From contig JACKEB010000011.1 of NCBI GenBank assembly GCA_020633205.1, forward strand, positions 310,001-374,000: a DNA stretch of 64,000 nt, read 5' to 3'. Under the pieces are notes generated by a model that was not told the origin of the DNA, ran no database searches, and worked only from the letters and a program-made list of their open reading frames with translations. Numbering within the stretch: the first letter of the stretch is position 1; every line of letters begins with the position of its first letter. Positions 1 through 7,881 of this stretch are shown here, in pieces. Position numbers and translations under genes: made by a program. Source of the DNA: Polyangiaceae bacterium (GTDB taxonomy: Bacteria; Myxococcota_A; Polyangia; Polyangiales; Polyangiaceae).

Positions 1-1765
1 AGCCGATGACCTCGCCGTCTTTGAAGTCGGGTATCAGGCGCAGGACGCTGGATACCTTCTTGCCCTGTGGATCTACGAGATGACGTTCGAGGACCTGGGG
101 CTCACCGCGCAGGGCCGCCTCGAACGCGGGTAGGATCTCCTTGGCTCGCTCACCCATCACCTCCAGGATGTGCTTGCCTGGTAGCGTCAGCGGATCGAGC
201 CCGAACCAGTCCTTGAACACTCGGTTCGCGAAGCGGTTCTTGAGGTCTCTGTCCCAGTACGACACGAGCGATGGCAGCGCATCCAGGATGTTCTCCAGGT
301 CGTGGAGCGTGGCGTTCAGCTTCTGTGTGCGCTCCGAGACCTGATCCTCTAGGTCGTGGTTCAGCGCGCGGATAGCTCGCTCCGCTCGCTTCGTCTCGCG
401 GATGTCGCGCAAGGTCTTGGTGAAGAAGCGTCCACCGCGTGGGTCGGTGTGTATGCCGGAGACGGCTATCGAGACGTCGATCAGCGCGCCGAGCCTCGTC
501 TTGCGCACCGCCTCGAACGCCGGCACTTGCTGGCCCTGCGCCACCCGCCTGCACAACCCGGCGTCCTCGCGAGCCTGCTCTTCGTTCAGGATCAACTGAG
601 CCAATGGCTTGCCGATCGCCTCCCGCGCGCTGTAGCCGAACAGCCGCTCAGCGCCCCGGTTCCACTGGATGACGATGCCGTCCAGGGACTCGCCGATGAT
701 CGCATCCGGGGAGGTCTCCACGATCGCGGCACGCAAATCCTGTTCCGCACGGATAATGGCATCACGCTGCCGAGTGCGTGCCACCTGGTAGGCGAGTCCG
801 CTGAGCAGGAGGGTGATCAAGCTGCTGATTAGCGCGACCAGGCCCGGGCTCGTGAGCTCCAGGTGCTCCGTGAAGTGGGGCGTCGGTTGCAGCTCTGCTT
901 CCCAGGTCCGGCCGAACATCTCGAACTGCTTGGTCGTATGGAGGCGAGTCTGGGTGAGGTCCGCGTCCCCAGCCGCGAAGAAGGGAGCTTCGTCGCGGGT
1001 CGCTGCGTCTCGCAGCGTGACTGCTACTTCTTCGCCAAGGGTGACGTCCTCGAGCACCTCGGCCATCACCAACGGAGCGTAGGACCAGCCGATGCATGCC
1101 CGCTGGCGCTCTGCCAGCGTCCGGCTGGCTTTGCCAGGCTCATAGATGGGCAGCAGCAACAGGAACGACTGCAGCGGGTTGCCAGTCGCTTGCACCAAAG
1201 TGATCGGCGCCGTGAGGATCGCCCGCCCTTCCAGCATGGCGCGGGTAGCGGCTTCGCGGCGCCGGGACTCAGAACCGATGTCGAGCCCAACTGCTTGCTG
1301 GTTGCGCCAGGCGGGCTCGATGTACTCGATCACGTAGCGTTCTTCGCGATTCGGTGCCAGCTCCGAGACTTTGAAGTCTGCCAAGCCATTATGCCGCGCG
1401 GATTCAACAAAGGACTTCTCGTCGGTCTGGGGTACCCGCCAGATCACCCCCATGCCCCGCGCCCCGGGGAACTCCAGGTCGATGTCGCGGGTGCGGCTGT
1501 AGGCAATGAACTGCTCACGCGTGATGCGCGTGGGCTCTTGAGCTACCACGGCGCCTCGCGCGCCTCGCAAACCGTACTCGTAGAGGTGCACCCGCTGCTG
1601 GATGCTGTTCAGGGCGTGGTCGCTGAGCCGTTGAAAGCGCTCCCGTGCGATGGACTCGTTGTGTTGTTTTTGCTGCTCCGCCAGCAGGAGCGAGAGCGCG
1701 AGGCCAGCGACCAAGATCCCGAGCGCGGCGAACAGCGGACGTAGGGGTCGCGGCCCTCGGTTCAC
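1..1765 (-). CDS. CHASE-PAS membrane sensor protein (3' end beyond window)
   Basis: The frame is open from a GTG at 1765 to the window edge (588 codons seen), so the output domain is missing. The GTG overlaps the stop of the upstream GGDEF gene as GTGA, which fixes the start and indicates one transcript. An N-terminal membrane helix (residues about 12-29) is followed by a periplasmic CHASE-type domain (about 48-235, with the conserved GARGMGVIWRVP and IEYIEPAWRNQQAVGLDI stretches). A second helix lies near 300-322. A PAS domain follows (about 340-440, SPDAIIGESLDGIVIQWNR, ending in a PAC-like TLRDIRETKRAERA), then a short coiled coil, then a second PAS from about 485. The family is usually a histidine kinase, cyclase or phosphodiesterase sensing an external ligand. 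Which of these applies cannot be seen here. Confidence 0.85.
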   Translation of the reverse strand, partial: MNRGPRPLRPLFAALGILVAGLALSLLLAEQQKQHNESIARERFQRLSDHALNSIQQRVHLYEYGLRGARGAVVAQEPTRITREQFIAYSRTRDIDLEFPGARGMGVIWRVPQTDEKSFVESARHNGLADFKVSELAPNREERYVIEYIEPAWRNQQAVGLDIGSESRRREAATRAMLEGRAILTAPITLVQATGNPLQSFLLLLPIYEPGKASRTLAERQRACIGWSYAPLVMAEVLEDVTLGEEVAVTLRDAATRDEAPFFAAGDADLTQTRLHTTKQFEMFGRTWEAELQPTPHFTEHLELTSPGLVALISSLITLLLSGLAYQVARTRQRDAIIRAEQDLRAAIVETSPDAIIGESLDGIVIQWNRGAERLFGYSAREAIGKPLAQLILNEEQAREDAGLCRRVAQGQQVPAFEAVRKTRLGALIDVSIAVSGIHTDPRGGRFFTKTLRDIRETKRAERAIRALNHDLEDQVSERTQKLNATLHDLENILDALPSLVSYWDRDLKNRFANRVFKDWFGLDPLTLPGKHILEVMGERAKEILPAFEAALRGEPQVLERHLVDPQGKKVSSVLRLIPDFKDGEVIG

Positions 1766-2721
1766 GTCCCGGTAGCCTTCACTTCGTCGGTTTCGGGAGC
1801 CCAGCAAGCACGGGCTCTACCGGCGTGCTTGGCTGCGTACAGGCCGCGGTCTGCGCGTTCGATGAATGCTGCGATTTCTACGTCAGACTCATCGGGCGGC
1901 CTGAGGCTACCGAAAGGGCGCGGATCCCAGGTTGCCATCCCGACGCTCACGGACACCAGCGGCGACGTGGGGGACCTCCCGTGTTCCAGCCCGAGGGACG
2001 CGATGGCGGCGAGCAACTTCTGTGCGACGACCTCCGCGCCGCGTTCATCGGTATCGGCCAACAAGACGGCGAACTCTTCGCCACCAAAGCGCGCGGCCGT
2101 ATCCGCGGGGCGACGGCAGACTTCCTGTAGTGCCTCCGCCACGGCTTGTAAGCAGCGATCTCCAGCTGGGTGTCCGTAGTGGTCGTTGTAGAGTTTGAAG
2201 TGGTCGACGTCGATCAGCAGCATGGAGAGCGGCTCGCGACTGCGACGGGCTCTACGCCACTCCGTCGTCAGCGCGTGATCCAGCCAAGCCCGATTGAACA
2301 GCCCGGTCAGGCCATCTGTGTTCGCGTTCCGGCGCAGCTGATCGCCCATGCGTTTGACGTTCAGCTGGTTCTGCACGCGTACGAGCACCAGGCGCGGGTT
2401 GATCGGTTTGCCGATGAAGTCCGCCGCACCGGCGTCGAAGCCGGTGACCTCGAAGTCCTCGTCCTTGTGCGAGGTCACGAAGATCACCGGGATGTGCGCG
2501 AGCGCCGGCTCCTGCTTCAGTGCGGCGCACACCTCGAAGCCGTTCATTCCCGGCATTTCTGCGTCAAGCAGGATCAGATCTGGCGGTGTCTCTGCGGCGA
2601 TGCGCAGGGCGTCGGCGCCCGTCGTCGCCACACTCAGCGCGGCGATCCCCGAGAGCAGACGAGCCAAGATGTGGATCGCGCCGGGATCGTCGTCCACGAT
2701 TAGGATGCGAGGGAGGTCCAT
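1762..2721 (-). CDS. Response regulator with GGDEF domain (diguanylate cyclase)
   Basis: 319 aa. A CheY-like receiver fills residues 1-120, with the acidic pair DDD at 10-12, phospho-acceptor Asp53 (LILLDAEMPG) and Lys at 105 (IGKPIN). A GGDEF domain follows, with an intact GGEEF active site at 213-217 and an RxxD inhibitory site (RPAD, 204-207) just before it, so an active, product-inhibited cyclase making c-di-GMP is expected. The architecture is that of PleD/WspR-type regulators. The gene overlaps the downstream CHASE-PAS sensor by 3 bases, so the pair is probably one signalling unit in which the sensor, or a kinase tied to it, controls c-di-GMP output. Confidence 0.93.
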   Translation of the reverse strand: MDLPRILIVDDDPGAIHILARLLSGIAALSVATTGADALRIAAETPPDLILLDAEMPGMNGFEVCAALKQEPALAHIPVIFVTSHKDEDFEVTGFDAGAADFIGKPINPRLVLVRVQNQLNVKRMGDQLRRNANTDGLTGLFNRAWLDHALTTEWRRARRSREPLSMLLIDVDHFKLYNDHYGHPAGDRCLQAVAEALQEVCRRPADTAARFGGEEFAVLLADTDERGAEVVAQKLLAAIASLGLEHGRSPTSPLVSVSVGMATWDPRPFGSLRPPDESDVEIAAFIERADRGLYAAKHAGRARACWAPETDEVKATGT

Positions 2722-2845
2722 GGCCTGCCAAACGGTTAAGCCGTGGAAAACCTTGAGCCCTCACCCCCAAACCCTCGAAAGCCCACAGAAGCTCTGTCGC
2801 ATCCAGGAGGGCAGGTGGGGGTGAGGTGCCACTTTTCACGACGGG

Positions 2846-3148
2846 TCAGGCGCTGAGCTTGACCCCCAAGAGGTCCACGGGCTTGATGCTCGGCGGTTCC
2901 GCGAGGAGTTCCTCTGCCTTTGCCATCAAGGCCTTGGCGATCTCACCCTCGAGGTGCGCCTTGCGGCCGCTCTCGTCGGCGAACGCGTCAAAGACGCCAA
3001 AGCTGGAGTCGTCGATACGAAACGAGAACCAGACCACCGTCTTGGCTTCTTGATTGGCGAGCGCGACAGCACCCGAGAGCAGCTCTGTGACGGCGGCTTC
3101 CTTACCGGGCTTGGCCTTGATGGTTGCGAGTAGTCCGACTTTGACCAT
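2846..3148 (-). CDS. ABM-family (antibiotic biosynthesis monooxygenase-like) small protein
   Basis: 100 aa, the usual length for a single dimeric ferredoxin-like ABM domain. The N-terminal strand VKVGLLATIKAKPGK is followed by a helix, then TVVWFSFRIDDSSFGVFDAF with the DESGRKAHL motif typical of the YgiN/quinol monooxygenase group. It acts in the cytoplasm and probably oxidises a small aromatic or quinol without a cofactor; the substrate is unknown. It is transcribed divergently from an AraC/GlxA-type regulator about 75 bases away, which is its likely controller. A Shine-Dalgarno-like AAGGAGC precedes the ATG. Confidence 0.8.
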   Translation of the reverse strand: MVKVGLLATIKAKPGKEAAVTELLSGAVALANQEAKTVVWFSFRIDDSSFGVFDAFADESGRKAHLEGEIAKALMAKAEELLAEPPSIKPVDLLGVKLSA

Positions 3149-3222
3149 GAGTAGCTCCTTTCAGCGCGCGCGGGTTGGTCGCTGTTCTTGCGAAGGTGCG
3201 GCGCTTCGAGGAGTGAGCCTAG

Positions 3223-4248
3223 ATGTCTGAGTCGCTGGGGCCCATTGGCAGAAGCGACAACGTTGATATCATTTCAGCCATGCGCATCGATGTGCTCGTC
3301 CTGGATGGGGTGTTCGACCTGGGCCTGGCGGCGCTGCTGGACACGTTGAAGACCGCGAATGAACTGGCGCCCAACGTGCCCGGACCGCGAGTACGCTTCG
3401 ACGTGCGTACGCTGGGGCTGCGCGGAGACGTGCATACCGCGCTTGGCTTCAGGGTGCCTGTCGTTGCCTTGAAGCAAGAGGCCCGGGCGAGTGTGGTGCT
3501 GCTCCCGGCCCTGGGTTGCAAGACGCCGGAGACGATCTGCGAGGCGCTCGAACGCAGCGACGTGAGTGAGGCGTGCGCCTGGCTCCGTCAACGCTACTCG
3601 GAGCGCGCGCGCCTGCTTGCGGCTTGCACGGGTACCTTCGTGCTCGCCGAGACGGGCCTGTTGGATGGTGGAAGCGCCACGACGACCTGGTGGCTCGGGC
3701 CAACGTTCAGGAAACGTTTCCCTGAGGTAAAGCTCGACGACTCGACGATGGTGGTGGAGAACGGTCGCTGCGTCACGGCGGGAGCTGCGCTGGCGCACCT
3801 CGACCTCGCGCTGTGGCTCGTGCGCAGCAAGAGCCCGACGTTGGCCACGTTGGTGTCGCGCTACTTGCTGGTCGAGGCGCGTTCCACCCCGGCGCTGCAC
3901 GCCATCCCGGATCAACTTGCTCATGCGGATCCCCTGGTGGAGGCCTTCGAGCGCTGGGCGCGGGGACACATTGCTGAGCAGCTCTCAGTGGAAGATGCGG
4001 CGAGAGCCATCGGCACGAGCGTCAGAACACTGGCCCGACGCACCCAAAGAGTACTGGGCCGGAGCCCCTTGGGATTCGTTCAAGATTTGCGCGTCGAGCA
4101 AGCCATCCATCGGCTGCGTACGACCGACGCGAGCGTTGACGACATCGCTCGGGAGGTCGGTTACCTGGACGGCGTGACGTTGCGCAACCTGCTACGGAAG
4201 AAGACAGGGCGGGGGGTGCGCGAGTTGCGGCGGCTCTGGCCCGATTGA
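3223..4248 (+). CDS. GlxA-type AraC-family transcriptional regulator (DJ-1/PfpI domain + HTH)
   Basis: 341 aa. Residues about 20-190 form a DJ-1/PfpI-like (class I amidotransferase-like) domain, with the elbow region LLAACTGTFVLAETGLLDG carrying the cysteine position. Residues 235-335 form an AraC-type double HTH (EDAARAIGTSVRTLARRTQR ... VDDIAREVGYLDGVTLRNL). The ATG at 3223 has GAGGAG 9 bases upstream; an internal ATG at 3280 (MRIDVLVLDG), where homologues usually begin, lacks a ribosome site. The gene is divergent from the ABM monooxygenase, so it probably controls that promoter and itself in response to a small molecule. The ligand is unknown. Confidence 0.88.
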   Translation: MSESLGPIGRSDNVDIISAMRIDVLVLDGVFDLGLAALLDTLKTANELAPNVPGPRVRFDVRTLGLRGDVHTALGFRVPVVALKQEARASVVLLPALGCKTPETICEALERSDVSEACAWLRQRYSERARLLAACTGTFVLAETGLLDGGSATTTWWLGPTFRKRFPEVKLDDSTMVVENGRCVTAGAALAHLDLALWLVRSKSPTLATLVSRYLLVEARSTPALHAIPDQLAHADPLVEAFERWARGHIAEQLSVEDAARAIGTSVRTLARRTQRVLGRSPLGFVQDLRVEQAIHRLRTTDASVDDIAREVGYLDGVTLRNLLRKKTGRGVRELRRLWPD

Positions 4249-4282
4249 ATCGTCGACTGAGCTCGTGCATAGACTGCAGGTC

Positions 4283-4828
4283 GTGGCCCTCACCGCAACC
4301 ATCTATCGCTGGGACGTGACGCTCTCCGATGTCGAGCGCGGCGTGTACGAGCAGCTCGAGTTGCGCCTCGCGCGTCACCCTTCGGAGTCGATGCGCTACC
4401 TGTGGCTACGGACCCTCGCGTACTGCCTGGCGTACGAGGAGGGCATTGGCTTCTCCAAGGGAGGACTGTCGGACACTTCCGAGCCTCCGGTGGCGATTAC
4501 GGATCTCACGGGTCGCCGCTTGGCCTGGATCGACGTGGGTGCGCCTTCGGCCGAGCGTCTACACAAGGCGTCCAAGTCCTGTGACCGCGTCGAGCTATAC
4601 ACGGACGACTCGCTGACTCACCTCAAGCGACAGCTCGAGAAGCAAGAAATTTTCCGTGAGGAATTAATCAAGGTCTGGGAGTTCCCCACCGATTTCGTGG
4701 GGTGGCTCGAACAGCACGACGGGCGCGCACTGAGCTTCGAGCTGGTGCGCAACGACGGGCGCCTATATGTGACGCTGTCGGGTGAGGTGCGCGAGGCGGA
4801 GCTGTGCTGCAAGCAGTTGCGTGAGTAG
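4283..4828 (+). CDS. yaeQ: YaeQ family protein
   Basis: The start is taken at the GTG at 4283, giving VALTATIYRWDV, which matches the conserved YaeQ beginning; an upstream TTG-type start at 4265 would add six residues. The protein is 181 aa, the family length. Recognisable YaeQ features are the LARHPSESMRYLWLRTLAY helix, the EEGIGFSKGGLSDTSEPP loop, and the WIDVGAPSAERLHKASK segment. YaeQ adopts a PD-(D/E)XK nuclease-like fold, but its biochemical role is not settled. The gene lies 34 bases behind the GlxA-type regulator in the same direction and could be co-transcribed. Confidence 0.88.
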   Translation: MALTATIYRWDVTLSDVERGVYEQLELRLARHPSESMRYLWLRTLAYCLAYEEGIGFSKGGLSDTSEPPVAITDLTGRRLAWIDVGAPSAERLHKASKSCDRVELYTDDSLTHLKRQLEKQEIFREELIKVWEFPTDFVGWLEQHDGRALSFELVRNDGRLYVTLSGEVREAELCCKQLRE

Positions 4829-4952
4829 TCGGTTCCAACCGGCCTTTCCGAGAACGCCGAGGGCGTCATCAGTCACAAACCCGGCACACGGCTGCGACTC
4901 GCGCTGACCTGGAGTGCCATCAGGCGTGTTGTTTCCAGGTTGGAATCTTCGT

Positions 4953-4969
4953 CAGCGTCGCTGACGGCG
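4953..4969. repeat. Intergenic 17-mer also present near 18184 (1 mismatch)
   Basis: CAGCGTCGCTGACGGCG occurs here, and CAGCGACGCTGACGGCG at 18184-18200. This copy begins inside the 15-bp near-perfect palindrome GTCAGCGTCGCTGAC (4951-4965). Both copies sit in upstream intergenic DNA, one before the 5007 gene and one before the histidine kinase operon. A shared regulatory site is possible, but chance in GC-rich DNA is not excluded. Confidence 0.3.
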
Positions 4970-5006
4970 ATTGACAGCGGAGGTTCCAAAAACTTCAATT
5001 CCTACG

Positions 5007-5876
5007 ATGGATCCCCTCGCCCCGCTTCCGGGTAGCCTCGCCATGCGCTCGTTGCTGGAGTCCCTGGCGCTGGTTGCTGCGAACCCGGCGCTCGGACACC
5101 ACCTGTCGAAGGGCAGCATCGAGAGCTGGCTGGCTCTCGAGTTGGCGTTTCAGCTGGACCCGGCGTTGGAACCCTTGGGCTGGACCTGCCTGGTCGAAGA
5201 GCGACGCATGGATCTGTTGATGATTCCGCGTGGAATGGAGAAGAAGGCCGCTCGGTTGAGCCTGAGCATCGGCTCGGCCCCAGCCATCGGGGTCGAGATC
5301 CGCGAAGCCAAGCTCGCTCAGGGACAGACCTTCGAGGAACGAGTGGAGCGCCTCACCCAAGACCTCTCGAAGCTCGGGCCTTCGGTGCAACGCTTTGGTG
5401 TGTTGTTGACCACCGATGGAAGCTGGAGCTCAGCGACGGCGGATGGAGGTGCCAAGTCCAAAGGGGACGCCGTGGACCGCGCTGAACCTCTGCAACCGGG
5501 CTTGCGACGCATCGCACGCCTGACCCGTCAGGTTGTGTATCGGGGCTTCGCCGGTCGACTGTGGTTCGACGTGGTGATGCTCGATGGCCTACGCGGCTCG
5601 ATCGAACCAGGCCCTTCGGTGTCCTGGGCGGAAATTGCGGCGTTTGCGGAGCGCGCTGAGCGTATGTTCCCCGTACCTGAGTCCGTGGAAGAGCAAGCGA
5701 AGCTCGCTGCATCAGCGCGGGCCTACTACGACCAGTACGGAGAGCTGCCCAAGGCGCACACGGTCGTTCAGCGTTGCCTCTGCTTCGAGCAGCGCAAGCT
5801 GCGTGACGTTGGTCGAGAAGCTGAAGGGGACGAGCTCGAGTACCAGATCCGCCTGTACGAAGCGCTGCTGAGCTGA
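5007..5876 (+). CDS. Hypothetical protein, possible PD-(D/E)XK-like fold
   Basis: 289 aa from the ATG at 5007 (MDPLAPLPGSL). A TTG at 4971 in the same frame would add 12 residues, but the region before 5007 looks non-coding. I do not recognise the family. An acidic residue in RRMDLLMIPRG is followed about 40 residues later by GVEIREAKLAQ, which has the E-x-K spacing of restriction-endonuclease-like folds; this is a weak hint only. The C-terminal third is helical, with a conserved-looking tail (YYDQYGELPKAHTVVQRCL). It stands alone between the YaeQ gene and the ABC-phosphatase. No signal peptide or membrane segment is seen, so it is cytoplasmic. Confidence 0.6.
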   Translation: MDPLAPLPGSLAMRSLLESLALVAANPALGHHLSKGSIESWLALELAFQLDPALEPLGWTCLVEERRMDLLMIPRGMEKKAARLSLSIGSAPAIGVEIREAKLAQGQTFEERVERLTQDLSKLGPSVQRFGVLLTTDGSWSSATADGGAKSKGDAVDRAEPLQPGLRRIARLTRQVVYRGFAGRLWFDVVMLDGLRGSIEPGPSVSWAEIAAFAERAERMFPVPESVEEQAKLAASARAYYDQYGELPKAHTVVQRCLCFEQRKLRDVGREAEGDELEYQIRLYEALLS

Positions 5877-6188
5877 GGGCTAGCCAACGCGTTGGAACAA
5901 AGCGACACGACCACACCCCTCGCGACCAACGCGTAATGCTTGCGCTCATTGGGGTGCGGCTCCGGGCCGTACCATAGTCCGGGTTTCCAGGTGGATAGAC
6001 TCGCAACTGGCTGATCCATGGACAACACGGCTTGGACAACCCTTGGACAAGGGTCTCAAGCGTCTCAAAACGAGATGGACAGGCCACTTGGTTCCTCGGG
6101 GAAAGCGATCTGAAATTGATTTTCATTGTCGAGGACTCCATCAACTCTCGAATGTAGGATTGCTACAGAATGCGCTTGCTCGGGGCGG
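5877..6188. other. Intergenic region upstream of the plus-strand signalling genes
   Basis: No convincing gene is seen. A 12-bp perfect palindrome CCAACGCGTTGG lies at 5884-5895, just after the preceding stop, and a partial copy ACCAACGCGT follows near 5926. The palindrome could be an operator or part of a weak terminator. The promoter of the ABC-phosphatase gene is expected in this stretch but no clear -35/-10 pair can be named. Confidence 0.4.
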
Positions 6189-7271
6189 GTGGCGTCCCCT
6201 AGCCTGGTCTCCTTGCCTGACCTCACCGCAGCGTACGGTGAGCGGGCAGTGCTTCAGGGGGTGAATCTGGAGCTGCCTGCTCGGGGTGTGCTCGCCCTCA
6301 TGGGGCCGGGTGGGGCGGGTAAGTCTACGCTGCTGCGTATCCTCGCGGGAATGCACACCAGTCAACCGGAGCTGGTCGTTTCAGGCGAGTTGATGCCAGA
6401 TCCCGACGCGGTCGAGCTCGTCGCCCAGCGTGCGGTGAACTACGTCTCGACGGTTCGAGAGAACCTGGTGAGCGCGTTGCCGAATCGCTCTCGACTGACG
6501 CGCCTCGAACAGGAAGAGATCTTGGAGAGACTGTTCACGCGGCTTGGTGTGGAGCAGCTGAGCGCACGCAAGGAAGAGAAGATGCTCGCGCTCGGCGCGG
6601 GCGAGCGGCGGTTGGTCGCAATTGTTCGAGCTGCGGTGCGTCAACCGCAACTGGTGCTGCTTGACGAACCGAGTGTCGGGTTGGATGAGGCCGAGCGAGA
6701 GACATTGATCGACTGCGTCCGGCGACTCTCGATGCTTTGTGGTGTCGTCTATTCCACTCACAACCGGCGGGACGCGCTCGAGTTGGGCGCAAGCGTTGCG
6801 TTGCTCAGCGGGGGAACGATTCAAGAGGTTGGCGAAGCAAAGCGGTTTTTTCTGAACCCTTCTTCAACCGCCGGGCTCCAGTACGTCGACAGCGGCAACT
6901 GCGCGTTGCCAGCTCCCAGCATACCGCCTTCTGGGGAGACGAGCCGCGCGGCCCTGATTCCGCGCGGCTTTCGTTGGGTCATTCGAGATCGCCTGGGCGG
7001 CGTACCGCGACCAGGGCTCTTGCGCGAAGGCGCTGAAGACGAGGCGGGGTTACGACTCCTACAAATCGATACGTTGGTTGGTCTCGAAGAAACAAAAATC
7101 GAGCTGTCTCCCCACTTCGAATATCTGTGGTTCCCCATCCCCGACATGGGAGCCCCCGTGCTGTCGGAATGCATTCCCGTATTGCAACAGGTCGAGTCGC
7201 GCATCGCCGGCGGCAAGCGGGTGGTGTTTCATTGCAAGGGCGGGCTGGCTTTCTCGAGGGACATTCGTTAG
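6189..7271 (+). CDS. ABC-ATPase fused to dual-specificity phosphatase domain, phosphatase disrupted
   Basis: 360 aa from the GTG at 6189 (VASPSLVSLPDL). Residues 1-215 are an ABC nucleotide-binding domain with Walker A GPGGAGKST, a signature-like LGAGERRL, Walker B LVLLDEPSVGLDE and H-loop YSTHNR. Residues about 250-353 match the N-terminal half of the phosphatase domain of the paralogue at 10387-11430, including FPIPDMGAP, which carries the likely acid/base Asp, and the start of the catalytic loop, HCKGGL. The frame then leaves homology and stops at 7271 (AFSRDIR), before the Arg of the CX5R motif, so the phosphatase should be dead as read. The missing pieces lie on the opposite strand just downstream (7282-7347 and 7365-7499). 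Confidence 0.8.
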   Translation: MASPSLVSLPDLTAAYGERAVLQGVNLELPARGVLALMGPGGAGKSTLLRILAGMHTSQPELVVSGELMPDPDAVELVAQRAVNYVSTVRENLVSALPNRSRLTRLEQEEILERLFTRLGVEQLSARKEEKMLALGAGERRLVAIVRAAVRQPQLVLLDEPSVGLDEAERETLIDCVRRLSMLCGVVYSTHNRRDALELGASVALLSGGTIQEVGEAKRFFLNPSSTAGLQYVDSGNCALPAPSIPPSGETSRAALIPRGFRWVIRDRLGGVPRPGLLREGAEDEAGLRLLQIDTLVGLEETKIELSPHFEYLWFPIPDMGAPVLSECIPVLQQVESRIAGGKRVVFHCKGGLAFSRDIR

Positions 7272-7505
7272 CTCCTAGTTGCGCTTCTTCAGCGCGCAGA
7301 CCGGCGGAGTAGATCAGGTAAGCGGCGAGCATCGTGCCGGTACGGCCGCGGTGTGAGGGGATCAGATGTGAGGGGATTGAGAACTCGAAGCAGCGCGATA
7401 GCGCCTTTCGAAAACTTCAAGGAAGCGCACCTGTTCGGCGCTTTGGACGTAGCGGGGTTCGACTCGCCTGACGGACTGCAGCCATTGCTCAAGCCCAAGC
7501 ATCCG
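7248..7505. other. Scrambled block: phosphatase tail fragments on the opposite strand
   Basis: On the minus strand, 7347-7282 encodes GRTGTMLAAYLIYSAGLRAE, the part of the phosphatase directly after the catalytic Cys loop. The minus strand at 7499-7365 encodes VRRVEPRYVQSAEQVRFLEV and flanks, the C-terminal helix that normally follows. The fragments keep their plus-strand order (first, then second), but each is inverted. The inverted repeat ACATTCG (7261-7267) / CGAATGT (7510-7516) flanks the block. A 15-bp direct repeat (TGTGAGGGGAT core, 7352 and 7367) sits between the fragments. The second fragment abuts the first homologous codon of the following Roadblock gene. Confidence 0.75.
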
Positions 7506-7537
7506 TCCCCGAATGTGTAGCCGCGGGCTACGTAGAC

Positions 7538-7870
7538 ATGACAACTGGTATGTTGCTCGCGGTCAGGACGGTAGACTCCCACCCCAGTGAAGTGTTGGAC
7601 CTCGTTTCTGCCGCGACGGCCGATCTATTCCAGGGGTCCAACGTCGTCGCGATCGAGCAGCTGTTCAAGCAGTCCCGGGGTATGCCGAACGACGACCGTC
7701 ACTACTTCAAAGAAATCTTGGTGCTCAGCGAGAACCTGATTCACGTGTTTCTTCGCGGCAAGAAGGAACCGAATCACGCGCTCGTGCTGGTGACCCGTGG
7801 CAGCGCGAACATCGGTATGGTGATCGTCAAGTCTCGAGCCGCGGTCGGCATCGTGGAAGCCTCGCTGTAG
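7538..7870 (+). CDS. Roadblock/LC7-like protein, 5'-truncated
   Basis: 110 aa from the first usable ATG (MTTGMLLAVRTVDSHP). It is closely similar to the Roadblock protein at 15421-15825 and to the C-terminal domain of the protein at 15913-17064. Homology continues upstream of this ATG in the same frame (SVPECVAAGYVD, from codon 7502), but no ATG, GTG or TTG occurs between the upstream stop at 7469 and 7538, so the original start has been lost. The missing N-terminus coincides with the edge of the scrambled phosphatase block. The protein retains the central strand-helix-strand core (HYFKEILVLSENLIHVFLRG), so it may still fold. Roadblock domains typically dimerise and regulate small GTPases. 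Confidence 0.75.
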   Translation: MTTGMLLAVRTVDSHPSEVLDLVSAATADLFQGSNVVAIEQLFKQSRGMPNDDRHYFKEILVLSENLIHVFLRGKKEPNHALVLVTRGSANIGMVIVKSRAAVGIVEASL

Positions 7871-7881
7871 CAGAGGATGTG

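Noticed and set aside
863..1744. Long plus-strand ORF opposite the CHASE-PAS sensor
   Set aside because: It is the reverse image of a clear sensor frame that continues to the window edge; its protein has no domain character.
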